DNA from: Holtermannia corniformis | Lineage: Eukaryota; Basidiomycota; Tremellomycetes; Holtermanniales | Assembly (NCBI GenBank): GCA_001599935.1 | Contig: BCIJ01000015.1 | Location: 247,482 to 311,481 of the forward strand | Reading direction: 5' to 3' | DNA: 64,000 nucleotides | The notes under the pieces: generated by a model | What the model saw: only the letters and a program-made list of their open reading frames with translations | Database searches by the model: none | Told to the model about the DNA's origin: nothing | Program-made: the position numbers and the translations under genes | Shown: positions 45,501-56,801 of the stretch, one piece after another | Layout: every line of letters begins with the position of its first letter | Position numbering within the stretch: position 1 is the stretch's first letter

Positions 45501-48500
45501 TGCCCGCCTGGTCGATGCATGGGATGGCCAGTCTCTGGTGTAAAGTTGCTCTTGACGGCGTTCCACCAGCCCTCCATCTTGGTCACCAGGTTCTTCTTCC
45601 TCTTGGCATTACCGACAGTCGAAAGGTTGTCGGTAGATCGGATCGAACTGCTAGAGGTCTGCCTTGGTCTTTCGAAAAGAGGAACACGCTTTTGAGTCGG
45701 CGAGAACTTGGGATCGAACACGGACAAAGTCGAGCGAATGGAGAGGCTCCGTCGTCGCGAGTTGCTAATGGACGCAATGTCCTCGCGCGACGTCGTTGGT
45801 GTCAATGAGACGGCGTTTGCATAGTCTCGCGCCGGCTCAGCTGCGGACGTGATCGGTCGTCGTAGTCTTTGCTCAGGCGAGTCCTCGCGCATCGGACGGT
45901 CGCCGACGTCCCCGCCATCTTCGTCTGGAACGACCGGCAAGTTACTCTCGGAAGGCAAGCCAAGACGCACATCCTGGTCTTGCTGCGCAAGTCGCGCCGC
46001 CTCGGCTTCCGCCTGCTCTGCGCGGATCTTGGCGAGCTTGTACATTTTGTACTCGTCCAGCCAGTCGACCCACTCGATCCCATTGACTGAACCCGTCGCG
46101 CTGAGCTCTCTTGCCATTGAGACCCCGGTTCCGAGCTGTTGAGAGTGGCCAGTATTCGAGCGCAAGTCGGCAATGTCTGTTTCGCGCAGGTGGGTAGCGG
46201 TAGGCAGGGTGGCGACACGATGCAGCTCGTCCGAGACGGCAGCTGGTGGATTTTGCGTCGCCGGTGATGATGAGCTGGTGACGACCGGCGCGTCGAGCTC
46301 CCAAGCTGCTTTCCGGCCGGCTCGCCTCGCTGCAAGAAGAGCAGGCGTACCGTACGTCGTCGACCGATTAAAGGATGGGGGCATCGGGTGCGAGTCGTCT
46401 TTGAGCTGCTCACGATTCTATCTCGTCAGCTCGTGTGCAATCTCCTTGTCGGTCACTCACACCCGCACTGCCCGGTCGCCAACGCTGCATCTTGGCCTGT
46501 CGGCTTTGCATGATCATACTGGCGTGCTGCGAGGCATCGCCCATCGAACCCATACCGGCCAGATCCATGGTATACGCCGGTGCCCGGGCCGTATCTGTCT
46601 GCGGCCTGGACGGACCTGCGAGCATCGATGCCGCGTTCAAGCTGGCTGGGGCAGCGCTGACACGATTCGATGACGGCATCTCCAAGCCCAAGCCTAGAGC
46701 TGAGCGACGCTTTGTTCCTGTACTAATAGACGATGGTGCAGAGTCACCACTCTGCGCAGATTGCGGCGACCATGACGGCGGTGAGACTGTCAGATCACCC
46801 AAGGAACTCGGGTTGAAGCTCGACTCGTGGACCGAAGTGCGAAACTTGGAGTGGCGTGAGACACCGGAGAAGGGCTCGCCTAGTGCCCCAGGACTGTGGT
46901 TGAAACCGGCCGCAGCAGGAAGCGATGGACGCGACTTGGGCAGAGGCTGCGGAATCTGGCTCTTCGGCTTGAAGGACGACGGGGGCGGAGGCATCGCAGC
47001 AGATGCGGCGGCGGCGGCACTGGACTCTGCCTTTGTCGCTAGCGGTAGATCATCGGGCGTGACGTTGCGTGTTGCAGCTGGGGTCGCGGGCACCGACAGT
47101 GCTGGACGAGTCACCGAGCCTTCCGGAGTGTTGCTTGGGTGAGCCGATGGCGGAAGCGAAGAGAACGAGCTCAGTTCGCGGCGGTGGCCGGAACCCGCCG
47201 TGTGCGTGGCTTGATTGGGTGGCGACGCAGGAAAGGAACCCATTGAGCTCGACGAGCTCGGATGCGAGCTGTGCCCATAGTGCATTGACGGCGAGAGCGG
47301 GGTCGAGCTCTTGATGAGGTCCGAGGCGAGTCGTACACTGGTTGGGACCCGATTGAGGCGGACATTACCATTGCCAGAACCCAGCGGTCCCGACGAGCCG
47401 ACGGACCCCAAGCCCGACGAGAGGTCGCTCGAGTAGCTTGTCGATGGGCTGAGAGCGCTGCTGCCGTCCGTCGAAGCACCCCATGGGGATGGCAAAGGGT
47501 TGAGCGGTGAGATCATTGATGCCGACGTTGAGAGCGCAGCGGCTGTTTGTGGGTTCGAAACGGCCAGTGGGCGAGGCATAGCCAGCGACGGATAGCCAAG
47601 ACTCAGTCGCCGGACCTCGTGTGATGGATGAAGGTATTCCGACTGCCGTCTTTGGCGTGGTGGGCTGGTTGTGTGAGCAGACAGCTGAAGTGTTGCGCGG
47701 GGTACAGACCTTGGCAGAGCTCCCACTACAGTAGGCAGCGTTCGTTCTCGCTCTCTACGAGGACTGGATGAAGGATCGTCAAGACGCGTTTTGAGACTCT
47801 TTGAGCGCGATAGATCGGCCGAGCCGTACCCGAGGCCAAGCAGGTTTGCCTCGCTTTCCGACCCCTTGGACTTGGACTTGCCCTTGCTCTCCATACTCTC
47901 GGTCCCATAGCCAACCGGCATCGGCGGCAGGTCTTCACCATCGAACGGTCCAAGCTCAAGACTGCCAAACGCAAGGGGACTCTTGCCGGCTCCCGAGCCA
48001 CTCCGATGGCGCGGGTGCTGCCTGTCGTCGTGACCGCTTCCCGAACCACTTGCGCTCGCACCAGAAGTACTGCCACTACGGCTGCGTGACCCGGTGGTGC
48101 TGGGTGATCCCTGAGCGAGCCGCATGACGCCCGAACCGGCGCCCTGTACAGCCACTGCTCGGGGCGCAGGGCCGAGCGCAGGGGCCTCTTTGCCTAGATC
48201 GGGCGAGTTGCCACCGCTGATCGACTGCTTGCCGCGCAGGATCCCGCCGGGCGTCGTGACGGCTTGACGAGGGTGTGGTGTGGGTGCCTCACTTGCTGAT
48301 GTCTCTCTGGTCCCGCCGATAGCAGATGTCGCCGATGCGGGCGCTGGCAGGCGCACAGGACTGTGCGGTCTCGACAAGGCCGAAGAGGGAGAGTTGGAGC
48401 GTGTGCTCGGCGACCCCTTTCGGCTCCCGAGCGTCGGAAAGGGCTCTGCGCGACGCTTTGGCGTGCCGCTCGCCGTGCTCGTTGCGACCGCGTCGTCATC

Positions 48501-48821
48501 TGAACCCGAACCCGAACCCGAGTTTGAGCTCGAGGACGAGGCTGAGCGTGGGACGATCGAGGCCCTAGCGAGCGGCGAGGGAAACGACGGCGTCGTTGCG
48601 GCAAACGATGCGCCGTGGGGGCGTTTCGCGTGATGATGCTGCAGTGCGGTGCCGACAGCCGTGCTGAGCGGCTGAGGCGACGGACTGCCTTGGCCATGAG
48701 AGGGGTTTGGCTGAGCCGGAGCGGTTTGTGGAGCATCCTCTGCTACGGGGGACCGTGGAGGCGACGGCGCGGGCGACGGCGTCGAGCGATCATCATCCAG
48801 GATGAAGACGGCACCTGACAT
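39512..48821 (-). CDS. RIM15: RIM15-type PAS/AGC kinase with response-regulator receiver domain
   Basis: Greatwall-branch protein kinase linking nutrient (TOR/PKA) and phosphorelay signals to quiescence. Order from ATG 48821: about 1,500 Ser/Pro-rich residues; PAS segment ([32 protein letters not shown], then [13 protein letters not shown]); zinc motif [21 protein letters not shown]; disorder; then the kinase: [44 protein letters not shown] and [11 protein letters not shown] roughly 100-residue insert separates DFG from [11 protein letters not shown] and [20 protein letters not shown]. The C-terminal receiver has [23 protein letters not shown] (phospho-acceptor Asp) and [11 protein letters not shown] (conserved Lys). 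Stop TGA 39512-39514. Total near 3,000 aa, far above yeast Rim15 (1,770). A 43-nt intron (46460-46418) joins the first and second long exons in phase; without it two genes would be called. Confidence 0.85.
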
Positions 48822-49223
48822 TACAGCTTGATCGAGCAAGAGTCGAGGTCGGCAGCGACGGCAGCTAGGGGACGCATCGTCAGCACGTCTCCGACACTTC
48901 TCTCACGCTCGAGGTTCAGATCCCAACGTGCCAACGCCCCGAACAGGCAGTGGGACAAGACGGACCTTGAGGATCGCCCAGGTCTCAACGACCGGCGGCT
49001 TGATGCACCCGCCTGTGGGCGCGTACGCTCTTGAGCGGCCTGTGAGAGACGGATGGGGATGTGCTGGATCGCTGTCGCTGCCGCCGCTAAGTACTGTAGT
49101 TTAAGAGCACGCTCAGGTGCAACTAATCGATGCCGTAAAGTGGCCAATCAGGGGGTTAGCACTGGGAATGCTCAAGATAGCATGGCGTCCAACAGGTCGG
49201 GTAGCATAGCAGAGCCATACAAT
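48822..49223. other. Upstream region of the RIM15 gene
   Basis: A 402-bp gap between the RIM15 start and the TFIIIA stop on the same strand. One CCAAT (around 49143) and otherwise no recognisable site. It should hold the RIM15 promoter and the TFIIIA 3' end. Confidence 0.45.
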
Positions 49224-50770
49224 CTACTCGTGAGCAGCCTGCACCAGCAGCTCACGCACCTCGTCATCCTCGAGGTCCAGCCCGTGCACCGCAAACAGGT
49301 GTCGCCGGACATCATACACGCGCGTAAAGCAGCACTCGCACCGGACGCTAGCCGGGCACGCGAACCGGCGGTTGGTCGCGCTCTTGCCTATGAATAGCTG
49401 ACTGAGCGTAGGCCGAGTCGGTCCCGCCGGCGAGACGGGTGTGGTGGTCGTCGAGTAATGCTTGCACGCAATGTGCCGTTTCAAGACGTGCCCATAGGCA
49501 AACGTATCGCCACACTCGGCGTGCGGGCAAACAAACGGCCGGAGGTTGAGATGCGCGGCAGCGTTGTGTGCTGCGAGTGCCTTGCTCTGTGATGGTGAGT
49601 TATGCCTCGGTGATCATCAAAAAGACTCACCGACTTGAAGATAGAAGTACAGCCCTCGACCAGACACTTGAAGTCGCGCGCCGCTTCGCCAACACTAGCT
49701 CTCCGCAGTCGCTTCGGCGGACCACTCTCGGGTTCGGCCGTCCTCGCCCGTTTACGTTTGCCATTGGCAAACAGCTCTCCCGCCAGACCCGTCTCAACCT
49801 GACCAGCTCGCAACGCATCCTCGTCTCGCTGCAGATGCACTTTGAGGTGTTCTCTTAGATACTGCGCCGTTTTGAATATTCTCCCCTAGCGTCTCGTCAG
49901 CAACACGCAGTATGACTCTGAGCTCAACTGCGCACCCTACATTCCGGCCGGGGACATGCCGGAGGGTGATCACTCTTGATATGCGTGCGCAGAGCCGACC
50001 AGTTCGCAAAGCTCGGCGTATCCAGCCCGTGATCAGGATGCGAGCACGTATACCGCGTCGCGTCGTGCGTCTTCTCATGCGCTCGCAGCTTCTGCCGCGT
50101 CGTAAAAGACCAGTCGCAGCTTTCATGGGTGCACAGAAACGGTTTCGTCCCCGGCGGCATGTGAGCCACCGCAACGTGCTCGCGAAGTAGATGGGCTTTG
50201 TGGAACGACTCGGAACATTTCTCGCACTGGTGACGAGCTATCAGTGCCCTGTTTACATGAGGAATGCAACGCAGACTGACCGCAAAGACCTCGACATGGT
50301 CATGCGTCGCTTCATGCTGATGCAGCTTTTGGTTTGTCCAAAAACGCTTCCCACACTCCGCTCTCGAGCACACCAACGTCTTTTCGCTCTCTGGCCGATG
50401 TGTAAGCCTATGAGCGGAAAGGTGCGAAGCCCGTCGATACGTCTGCGAGCACTCGGGGCACGCGAACGGACGCTAAGCACGACCTGTCAGCGATGGTGCA
50501 CGGTGACGTCTGTGCTTCACCCACCTCGCCGGTATGAGAGAGGATATGCGTCGCGAGTCGCGCAGGCTTGTTGTATGATTTTGTACAGCCTTCGTATGAG
50601 CACGGATAGCTCGGCTTGGGGGTCGGTGTGGTTGAGCGTGAAGACGAGGCTTTTGCATTACGCCGTTTGGGAGTAGCCGGGGTCGGTACGGGGGCAAGCG
50701 TAGCTTGACTTGGCCCATATGATGGAGGTTGGGTCTGTAGCCCACGGAACGCTGGCTGCAGCGTCAACAT
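49224..50770 (-). CDS. GTF3A: Transcription factor TFIIIA-like C2H2 zinc-finger protein
   Basis: Binds the 5S rRNA gene internal control region and 5S RNA, recruiting TFIIIC for Pol III. After a Pro/Ser/Thr-rich start (ATG 50770; in-frame ATG also at 50818) a tandem C2H2 array begins: YPCSYEGCTKSYNKPARLAT (H-x3-H next), FACPECSQTYRRASHLSAH, LVCSRAECGKRFWTNQKLHQ, CEKCSESFHKAHLLREH, FLCTHESCDWSFTTRQKLRA, YTCSHPDHGLDTPSFANWSA and further fingers (FKCLVEGCTSIFKSVS, FVCPHAECGDTFAYGHVLKR type), ending CECCFTRVYDVRRHLFAVH. The C-x4-C-x12-H-x3-5-H spacing, about nine fingers and the extended inter-finger gaps fit TFIIIA. Stop TAG 49224-49226. Fungal TFIIIA diverges fast, so another Cys2-His2 factor is possible. 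Confidence 0.75.
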
Positions 50771-51549
50771 CTTGTATGTAGTCCCTCCAGGAGGATTGCA
50801 CACCTGGTCGATCAGCATTTCCAGCAGAACCAAACATTTTCCGGAGGGGAATATTTATAGTTTCAATGGATGGCAAGTGGCACTCGGTAAGGTGGCGCAG
50901 ACGGCATGGTCTTCGAGCGCCGACACAGGACAAGCTGCAGACTCATCATGGCTCGACCCTGTTGCACACATACGCTCCGGTCAGAATCCTTTTGACTGAT
51001 CGGTTGAAGAAAATGCGGTCGCAAAGGGGATCCGCGCCATCAGACACGGTCGAGCGGCTTTGTGCACTAGCTCGGCCCAAGACGCCATGTCTCGCTCAAT
51101 CAATCTCCTTGGACATAAACCCAGGACAGCGGATACCAGAGACATGCCCATTCTCAGTGCTCCCCAGGCAAAAAGAGAAATCCCAACCGGCCTCTTGAGA
51201 GCCTCGCAAGCTCGGCGAGTTGGGTGACCGCTTATGATAGGTGTCTCTACAACTCGCAACTCGGCGGCGGTATCTTCATACACCGAGCAAATTTAATGCG
51301 AGCGACCGGATTCGAACGCCAGACGTGGGGCATCTGGCGTTTGGATCTGGACTGGATTACGGCTAGACCGCACCGTCCGGGGTGGTCGCTAGACCTCCGG
51401 GGATGCATGACACGGGCGGTGGCGCAGCTTGGATGCTGTGGCCATATGCACGTCGAGTGGAGTGGCAGACATAGCAGGCGCTATGAGATGGGCAAGAGCG
51501 CGGGCAGTCCGGCAACGTTATCGACTAGTTTGATACATACGCGCTGCAT
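50771..51549. other. Intergenic region with tRNA-like segment
   Basis: A 779-bp gap with no supported protein gene. A 151-codon + strand frame (51224-51679) runs through it into TRM2 antisense and shows no coding signs. The only structured element is the tRNA-like segment at 51301-51390. Confidence 0.45.
51301..51390 (-). other. tRNA-like relic (degenerate Pol III promoter boxes)
   Basis: On the minus strand, GCGTTCGAATCC (about 51305-51316) resembles a tRNA B box and TCTAGCCGTAATCC an A box. The outermost 7 bases are self-complementary (AGCGACC 51301-51307, GGTCGCT 51384-51390). A perfect CGCCAGA...TCTGGCG hairpin lies inside. The T-stem cannot be paired around the T-loop, no standard anticodon arm forms, and no T-run terminator follows, so I call it a relic or chance similarity and not a functional tRNA. 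Confidence 0.3.
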
Positions 51550-53502
51550 CTATACCAGCCGCAGGACAGCGACACTCTCAACATGCGCCGTCTACACCGA
51601 TCAGTCTCTGTCACATCCCCTTCAAACCTCACAGCACGCACCTGAGGGAACAGATCGAACCCACGCAAGCTCTCCATGACGTATTTCTTGCCGTCGGCCG
51701 CGTCGAGCGGTTGCTTGGTGAGAAAGTAGCCGACGTCGCGCGCTTGCGTGTGCACGTTGCAGCTGACGTAGACGACGGATTGCGGGCGGAACAAGAGCAG
51801 TTGGTTCAGGAAGGGTTCGTCGCAGCCTTTGCGCGGTGGCTGCTGGTTTCAGTACGGCGTGATAGCGGTGGGCAGAGACTGACATCGACGACGACACACG
51901 ATCGGTGTCCCTCGAATCCATAGCCCGGCAAGCCGTCAAACAGTTCCTCAGCCTTGCCTACGAGCCAGCTCGCCTTGTCGTCCCCGATCCCATTTAGCTT
52001 TGCATTCTTCCTCGCGGCATCGATACTCTGCGACGAGATCTCGACGCCGGCGATACGTTCGAAAAACGGGCTGAGCGTGATCCCAAACAGCCCGGAGCCG
52101 CAGTACGTGTCGACGAGGTGCGTCGGCGGAGGCACGGTAGGGTCGGATGGGAAGATTGCCTCGCGCACGTAGGATGTGAGAGGGATTAGGATCGAGTTGT
52201 TGTTCTGGAAAAACGAGCCGGCGGAAAAGGAGAAGAGGAACGCGCCGACGCGCTCGTACACTTGGGCGTGGTGGTCGGTGATTGCTATATGCTCGGACGC
52301 TGGCAGGATCGGGGTCGACGGGTCGAACACGGCCGTAGGGTCGGCGGGTGGAGGGAGCGAGTCGCGCAAGAGCAGCGTCGCGCCGCGCTTGAAGCTCGCA
52401 ATGGTTCTGTAGGTGTTAAAATGAATGCATCGCGCACCAGTGGCACTCACTCTTGCACGCGCTTCCGCTCCGTTGTCATCTTTTGGTTCAAGACGTCGGT
52501 CGCGATCGGGCATTCCTACACTGATCAGCCCCCGACAATGGCAGTTGAGCACCCGACCGACCTCAATGTCCAGAACACCCCTCCGGCCCTTTTGGTCAAA
52601 CCCGATCCGTGTCTCCCATTGCTTTTCGCCATTCATCGCCGCCTCCTCACTCTGTTCGGCTCCCTGTGCGGCGCGCAGTCGCTTTGGCAGCGCGTCAAAG
52701 TGCGGCGTGATCTTGGTTCGGTACGCCCACTGTTCCGGGGAGCCAATAGTTGGCAGAATCTCCGGCACGGCTGTAGCGGGCAATGAGGAAAAGCGCTCGT
52801 ACGCAAGCTTGACCGTCTTGGCCTTGTGGAGCAGTTGTTGTGGATAGGGCATCGTTTGGAATTGACACCCGCCGCTGAGGTTGTTAGCTGTTGGCGTTCC
52901 GACACACAAGAGACGGACCAAACGCCAAAGTACTTGCAGCCCTTTGTCCCACCGTTCTGTCGATCGCCCTCGCCGCCTCGGAACTCCATATTGGCTTGGA
53001 CGACTTCGATCAAGTCGGCATACGAGTGCAACCGATTACTTCGGTACACGCGCGCCTTGATCAAATCGCCTGGGTGTGCGAACGGGGTCACGATAGCCCA
53101 CAGCGGCGGCTCGGGACCCGACAAGCGCGACAATGAATCGCCGGCGACGGTGAAAGCGCCGACCCGGAGCTCGATGATCTCGCCTTGGATGATTTCTTTC
53201 GGGACCTCCCACTCTGAGTCGTCTCCACGCGCCAGAGCGTGCTCGACAGCTTCTGGCCCGAGAAAGTCACGAATGTCATGGTACAGCACGTCGTCGGGCG
53301 ATGTGGGTTCTGGCAGCGGTGGCCGCCGAGTTTTCTGCTTGCGCGCTTTTTTGGGTTGCTTTGACGGTCCCGCAGCTGCGGCTGTTGGGGCGGCAGCAGC
53401 AGCCGGCGGCATTTGCAGTGCTTCAACAGGCGCCTGTTCGACGTCTATGTCGAGTTTGACGCGCTTGTGCGGTGGGCTGGGCGTCGGTACGGTGATTGAC
53501 AT
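51550..53502 (-). CDS. TRM2: tRNA (uracil-54-C5) methyltransferase TRM2
   Basis: SAM-dependent enzyme making 5-methyluridine-54 in the tRNA T-loop. From ATG 53502: a disordered Ala/Lys N-terminus, then VGAFTVAGDSLSRL and a TRAM-like segment (GDLIKARVYRSNRLHSYADL). CKYFGVW and CQFQTMPYPQQLLHKAKTV supply the iron-sulfur-type Cys region. QWAYRTKITPHF, GSFFQNNNSILIPLTSYVRE, the SAM motif LVDTYCGSGLFGI, GVEISSQSIDAARKNAKLNG and DPPRKGC follow, the last carrying the catalytic Cys region. SVVYVSCNVHTQARDV and FDLFPQTAHVESVAVL end the protein, TAG 51550-51552. An in-frame ATG at 53568 would add a 22-residue Arg-rich, acid-free presequence. At least four introns. Confidence 0.92.
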
Positions 53503-53763
53503 TGATCTTGTGCTGTGCAGTGTATATCTCCGAGGGTGTAACGCTGTCCTGAGTGCTCTTGTGAGCATATACCAGCCAGTCAGCAGCGACCAGTCAGCGG
53601 CGCGGTATAACACGAGTTGCAGTTGAAGAATTCGGGGCTACTGTAACGACACCTCCCAGTTAGCCCTGACTGACGGCATCCAGTGTAATCACGCCCCTCC
53701 TATAACGGGCGCTCCCTTTCACGCCAGCTCAGCCAGCACCAGCACGCAGCAGAGCGACCAGCC

Positions 53764-54785
53764 ATGACCGAACTCTGCCCTCCATGGGCACACTTCTTCG
53801 GGTCAGTTGCACTTGTTCTCTTCTTTCGTGCCTATACAAGGCGCCAGATGGTCGATCGTAAGAGCTGACACCCCTCCCCCTTCAGCTTTGCAGGTGTGAC
53901 CGCGGCGGTGCGTCGTCATTATCCACCGAGATAGAGGGACTTTGACTGAACATGGCGTAGATGACCCTCTCGACAATCGGAGCCGCGTACGGGACGTCCA
54001 AGGCGGGTATCGGGATCTCGGGCTTGGGCACGTTCCGGTACGTGCAGCGTGGAGGATGCTTATGGCTGGCTGACATCCTGGATAGACCTGAATTGATCAT
54101 GAAGGTAGAGTCTTGGCTGGCATGTCACAGGAGCGTCGGCTGATCCATGCACCCGTTCAGTCTCTCATCCCTGTCGTCGTGAGTTATCCAACTTGAATTC
54201 ATAGATCTGGCTGACCGCACTCAGATGTCTGGTAGTACGTCGCCCATCACAAACTCCGAGTGAACTAGGTCTGACACTATACAGTCATTGCCGTGTACGG
54301 CTTGGTTGTCTCAGTCCTCATTGCCGGCTCGCGTACGTTGCATCCCCGTCACTGCCGACGCAAGGCTGAATCGTGTGTCCCAGTCGATCCCGACGTCCCC
54401 TATTCGCTGTACGGCGGTTTCATCCATCTCGCCGCAGGTCTAGGTGCGTCCAGTCTCCCACGCCTCTACCCAGCGTTGACACTGAGCTCAGCATGCGGCT
54501 TCACCGGCCTAGCTGCAGGCTACGCGATTGGCATTGTCGGTGACGCTGTACGCCGCCCGCCCGCAACGTGCATCCCCAACTGACGCTTGGTCAACAGTGC
54601 ATCCGTGCGTACCTGTACGAATCCCGCATCTTCGTCTCCATGGTCCTCATCCTCATTTTCGCGTCAGTACATCGCGTTGGTGTGAAAGTGGACTAACGGG
54701 CCTTAGCGAGGTCCTCGGGCTGTATGGGCTGATCGTGGCGCTCATCTTGAATACAAAGGTTGGAGATGCCGTCTGCGGCGCGTAG
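53764..54785 (+). CDS. VMA3: V-type ATPase proteolipid subunit c (VMA3/VMA11 type)
   Basis: Proton-carrying ring subunit of the vacuolar ATPase. Spliced exons give [124 protein letters not shown] and [18 protein letters not shown]: four membrane helices. The essential Glu of helix 4 is present (AEVLG, split by an intron). Stop TAG 54783-54785. Seven or more introns in a ~165-aa protein, some exons under 30 bases. VMA3 and VMA11 paralogues cannot be separated with certainty here; the short N-terminus before the first helix favours subunit c. Confidence 0.9.
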
Positions 54786-54931
54786 AGGATCGAGTCGAGC
54801 TATGCAGCGCATCCGTCCAGGCTCCTGTGTCTTCTCAAGTCACCTCCCACACATGCATTACTCTTTCACTAAACCATCACTCAATCTGATCCAACCCTCG
54901 CATTATACCGTCCACCATCACTCCAGTCAGC

Positions 54932-56651
54932 TCAATACCACCCAAGCGGGACATAGCCTCCCGACCCATGCACAGGTGTCACGATCCCTAGGTGCGTCCG
55001 AGCCTCCTGCACAATCGTCTCGGTGATGATCACGGTCGTGCCGCCGGATTGGTGCCATGAGGGCAGGGACGAGATGTCGAACGACGGGTGCGAGGCGACG
55101 GCGTGTTGGGTCACGACGGCGGCCGCGGCCGCGGCTGGCGCGGCGGGGGTTGTGCAGGCTGGTGGGGCGACGCTGGCGGTGACGGTTACGGTCGCGCTCG
55201 CGGTCGCGTTGACGTCTGCGACCGCATTGTTACTACCAGACCCGGTCTGGATCAACTGTGACAGTAGGTTTGGTTTGATCAGCACCAGTATCTGATACAG
55301 TGTATGTCAAGTAACGCACGACGGCAAGCTTCTCGACCTGCTTTGCCACGATGATCTGTGCTGGGCCCGCCACGAGTTCAGCACCGGCTTGCGCTTGGAT
55401 GTCGACGGGGTAAGGCGTGTTGGACGACGTAATGTAGACGTGGACTGTGATAGTGTGAGCAGACTAGCTAGAAGGGCTGTAGACGTACCGGGACCATCGA
55501 CATCAGGCACTTTGCAGTCGTTGGCTGGCATGCTGCGCTTCATCAGTCCATGTTGTCCTGCGGGCGAGGAACGACGCACTTGATGGATTCACTCGCACCG
55601 CCCGTGATGAGGTTGCAGAAGAGCGTCTACGAGACACTATCAGCTACATTCCAGAGCACGAAACTGTTCGCGACAGAATACGCACAGAGACGTCTTTGCC
55701 GTCGAGGCCGGCACCGGCAAACGACAACACGTCGCCCGATTTCAGTGCGCCAGTGTTGGAGACGGATAGTGCAGGGTTGGCTACGACGTGTCAGGACTCT
55801 GGCGTTTGAGCAGAAGCGTAGCTCACGAGTCAGTCCGAGCGCTGCAACGGGGTCACATCCGCCCGAGACGAAGGGCGCAGCGACGCTGAGCACGCTTTGA
55901 GGCGTGAGCGCAATGTCGAACGCGCTCGGGACGATGGTGTTGGCTGAATGGGTCAGCACTGTGATACGATATACAAAGTGGATCCAACGTACCGTTGAGC
56001 AGGTTCAAGCTGCTGCTGTGCCTCGCCTCGACAGTCAGGATCGAGGCAGCTGCGAGCAAGATTGTCTTGGATTCGAGCAGGATCGAGGCGCCAGAATAAC
56101 TTTATCCGTCAGTTTAGTCTCACGTTGAACCGACCACTTACGCGGCAACTCCGACCAGCTCGAGTGATTGAGCCGTCGCCACAAACGTCTTGACGTCGGT
56201 AAGCGCGGCGTCAAAGCCAAAGGTACACGAGTTGACGTCGGACGCCGACTGGCCGGCACCAGTCAGAACAGACTCGAGCACAGTCTGGTGAGAAGCTTCG
56301 TCTCCGCCGATGACGCTGCATGGTGATCAATGACAGGTCATCGGAGATAACGCGCGCAAACCCACTTGATGCTGTCGAGCACGGCTTGGCCATCTGCATA
56401 ACCTGCAGCGGCAAAGTCGGCTGCGGTGAACTTTGCCGCCGCCTGCTTGTAAAACGTCGCTTCGAGCGACTCTGCGAGAACCGCGAGCTACGACATATCA
56501 GCGACATGAGCACTGCGAGTGACGACTGCTCTACCTTGAGCACCGTCACGTCATTGGCGGCCAGGCCGTCCTGCCGCTTGCCGAAAGGTGCAGCCTGGAC
56601 GGCAACCAGGCCGGTGAGGGCTGAAACAGCAGCAAACGAAGAGAAGCGCAT
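54932..56651 (-). CDS. RDS1-like secreted protein with ferritin-like domain
   Basis: Extracellular or cell-wall protein of the fungal ferritin-like (RDS1/stress-response) family; enzymatic role unknown. ATG 56651 opens a signal peptide (MRFSSFAAVSALTGLVAVQA) followed by a KR site. The four-helix region reads LAVLAESLEATFYKQAAAKF, TAADFAAAGYADGQAVLDSI, IGGDEASHQTVLESVLTGAG, CTFGFDAALTDVKTFVATAQ, LELVGVAAYSGAS and ILTVEARHSS. The Glu and His positions (LEATFY, GDEASH, TVEARH) match metal-binding spots of the fold. Downstream come ANTIVPSAFDIALTPQSVLS and a Thr/Ala-rich linker. The C-terminus (GTTVIITETIVQEARTHLGI) ends at TGA 54932-54934. About nine introns. Confidence 0.82.
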
Positions 56652-56801
56652 GGTACGGCTAGCGTACTAGTGGAGATAGGTAAGGATGAGAAAAGTAAAA
56701 TAAAGCACGAAGCCTGCTTCGATTATAAAGGCTGCTCAGCAGACGGTCGACCGGCGACGAAAGGGGTGACAAAGGTTGGGACTGCAGTCTGTCAGCTCAG
56801 A

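Noticed and set aside
47860..48230. Gly/Ser and His-rich frames on the opposite strand of the RIM15 5' part
   Set aside because: Shadows of the Ser/Pro-rich disordered region; no start context or splice support.
51224..51679. 151-codon + strand ORF
   Set aside because: Crosses the tRNA-like segment and the antisense of the TRM2 end, with random-like composition and no motif.
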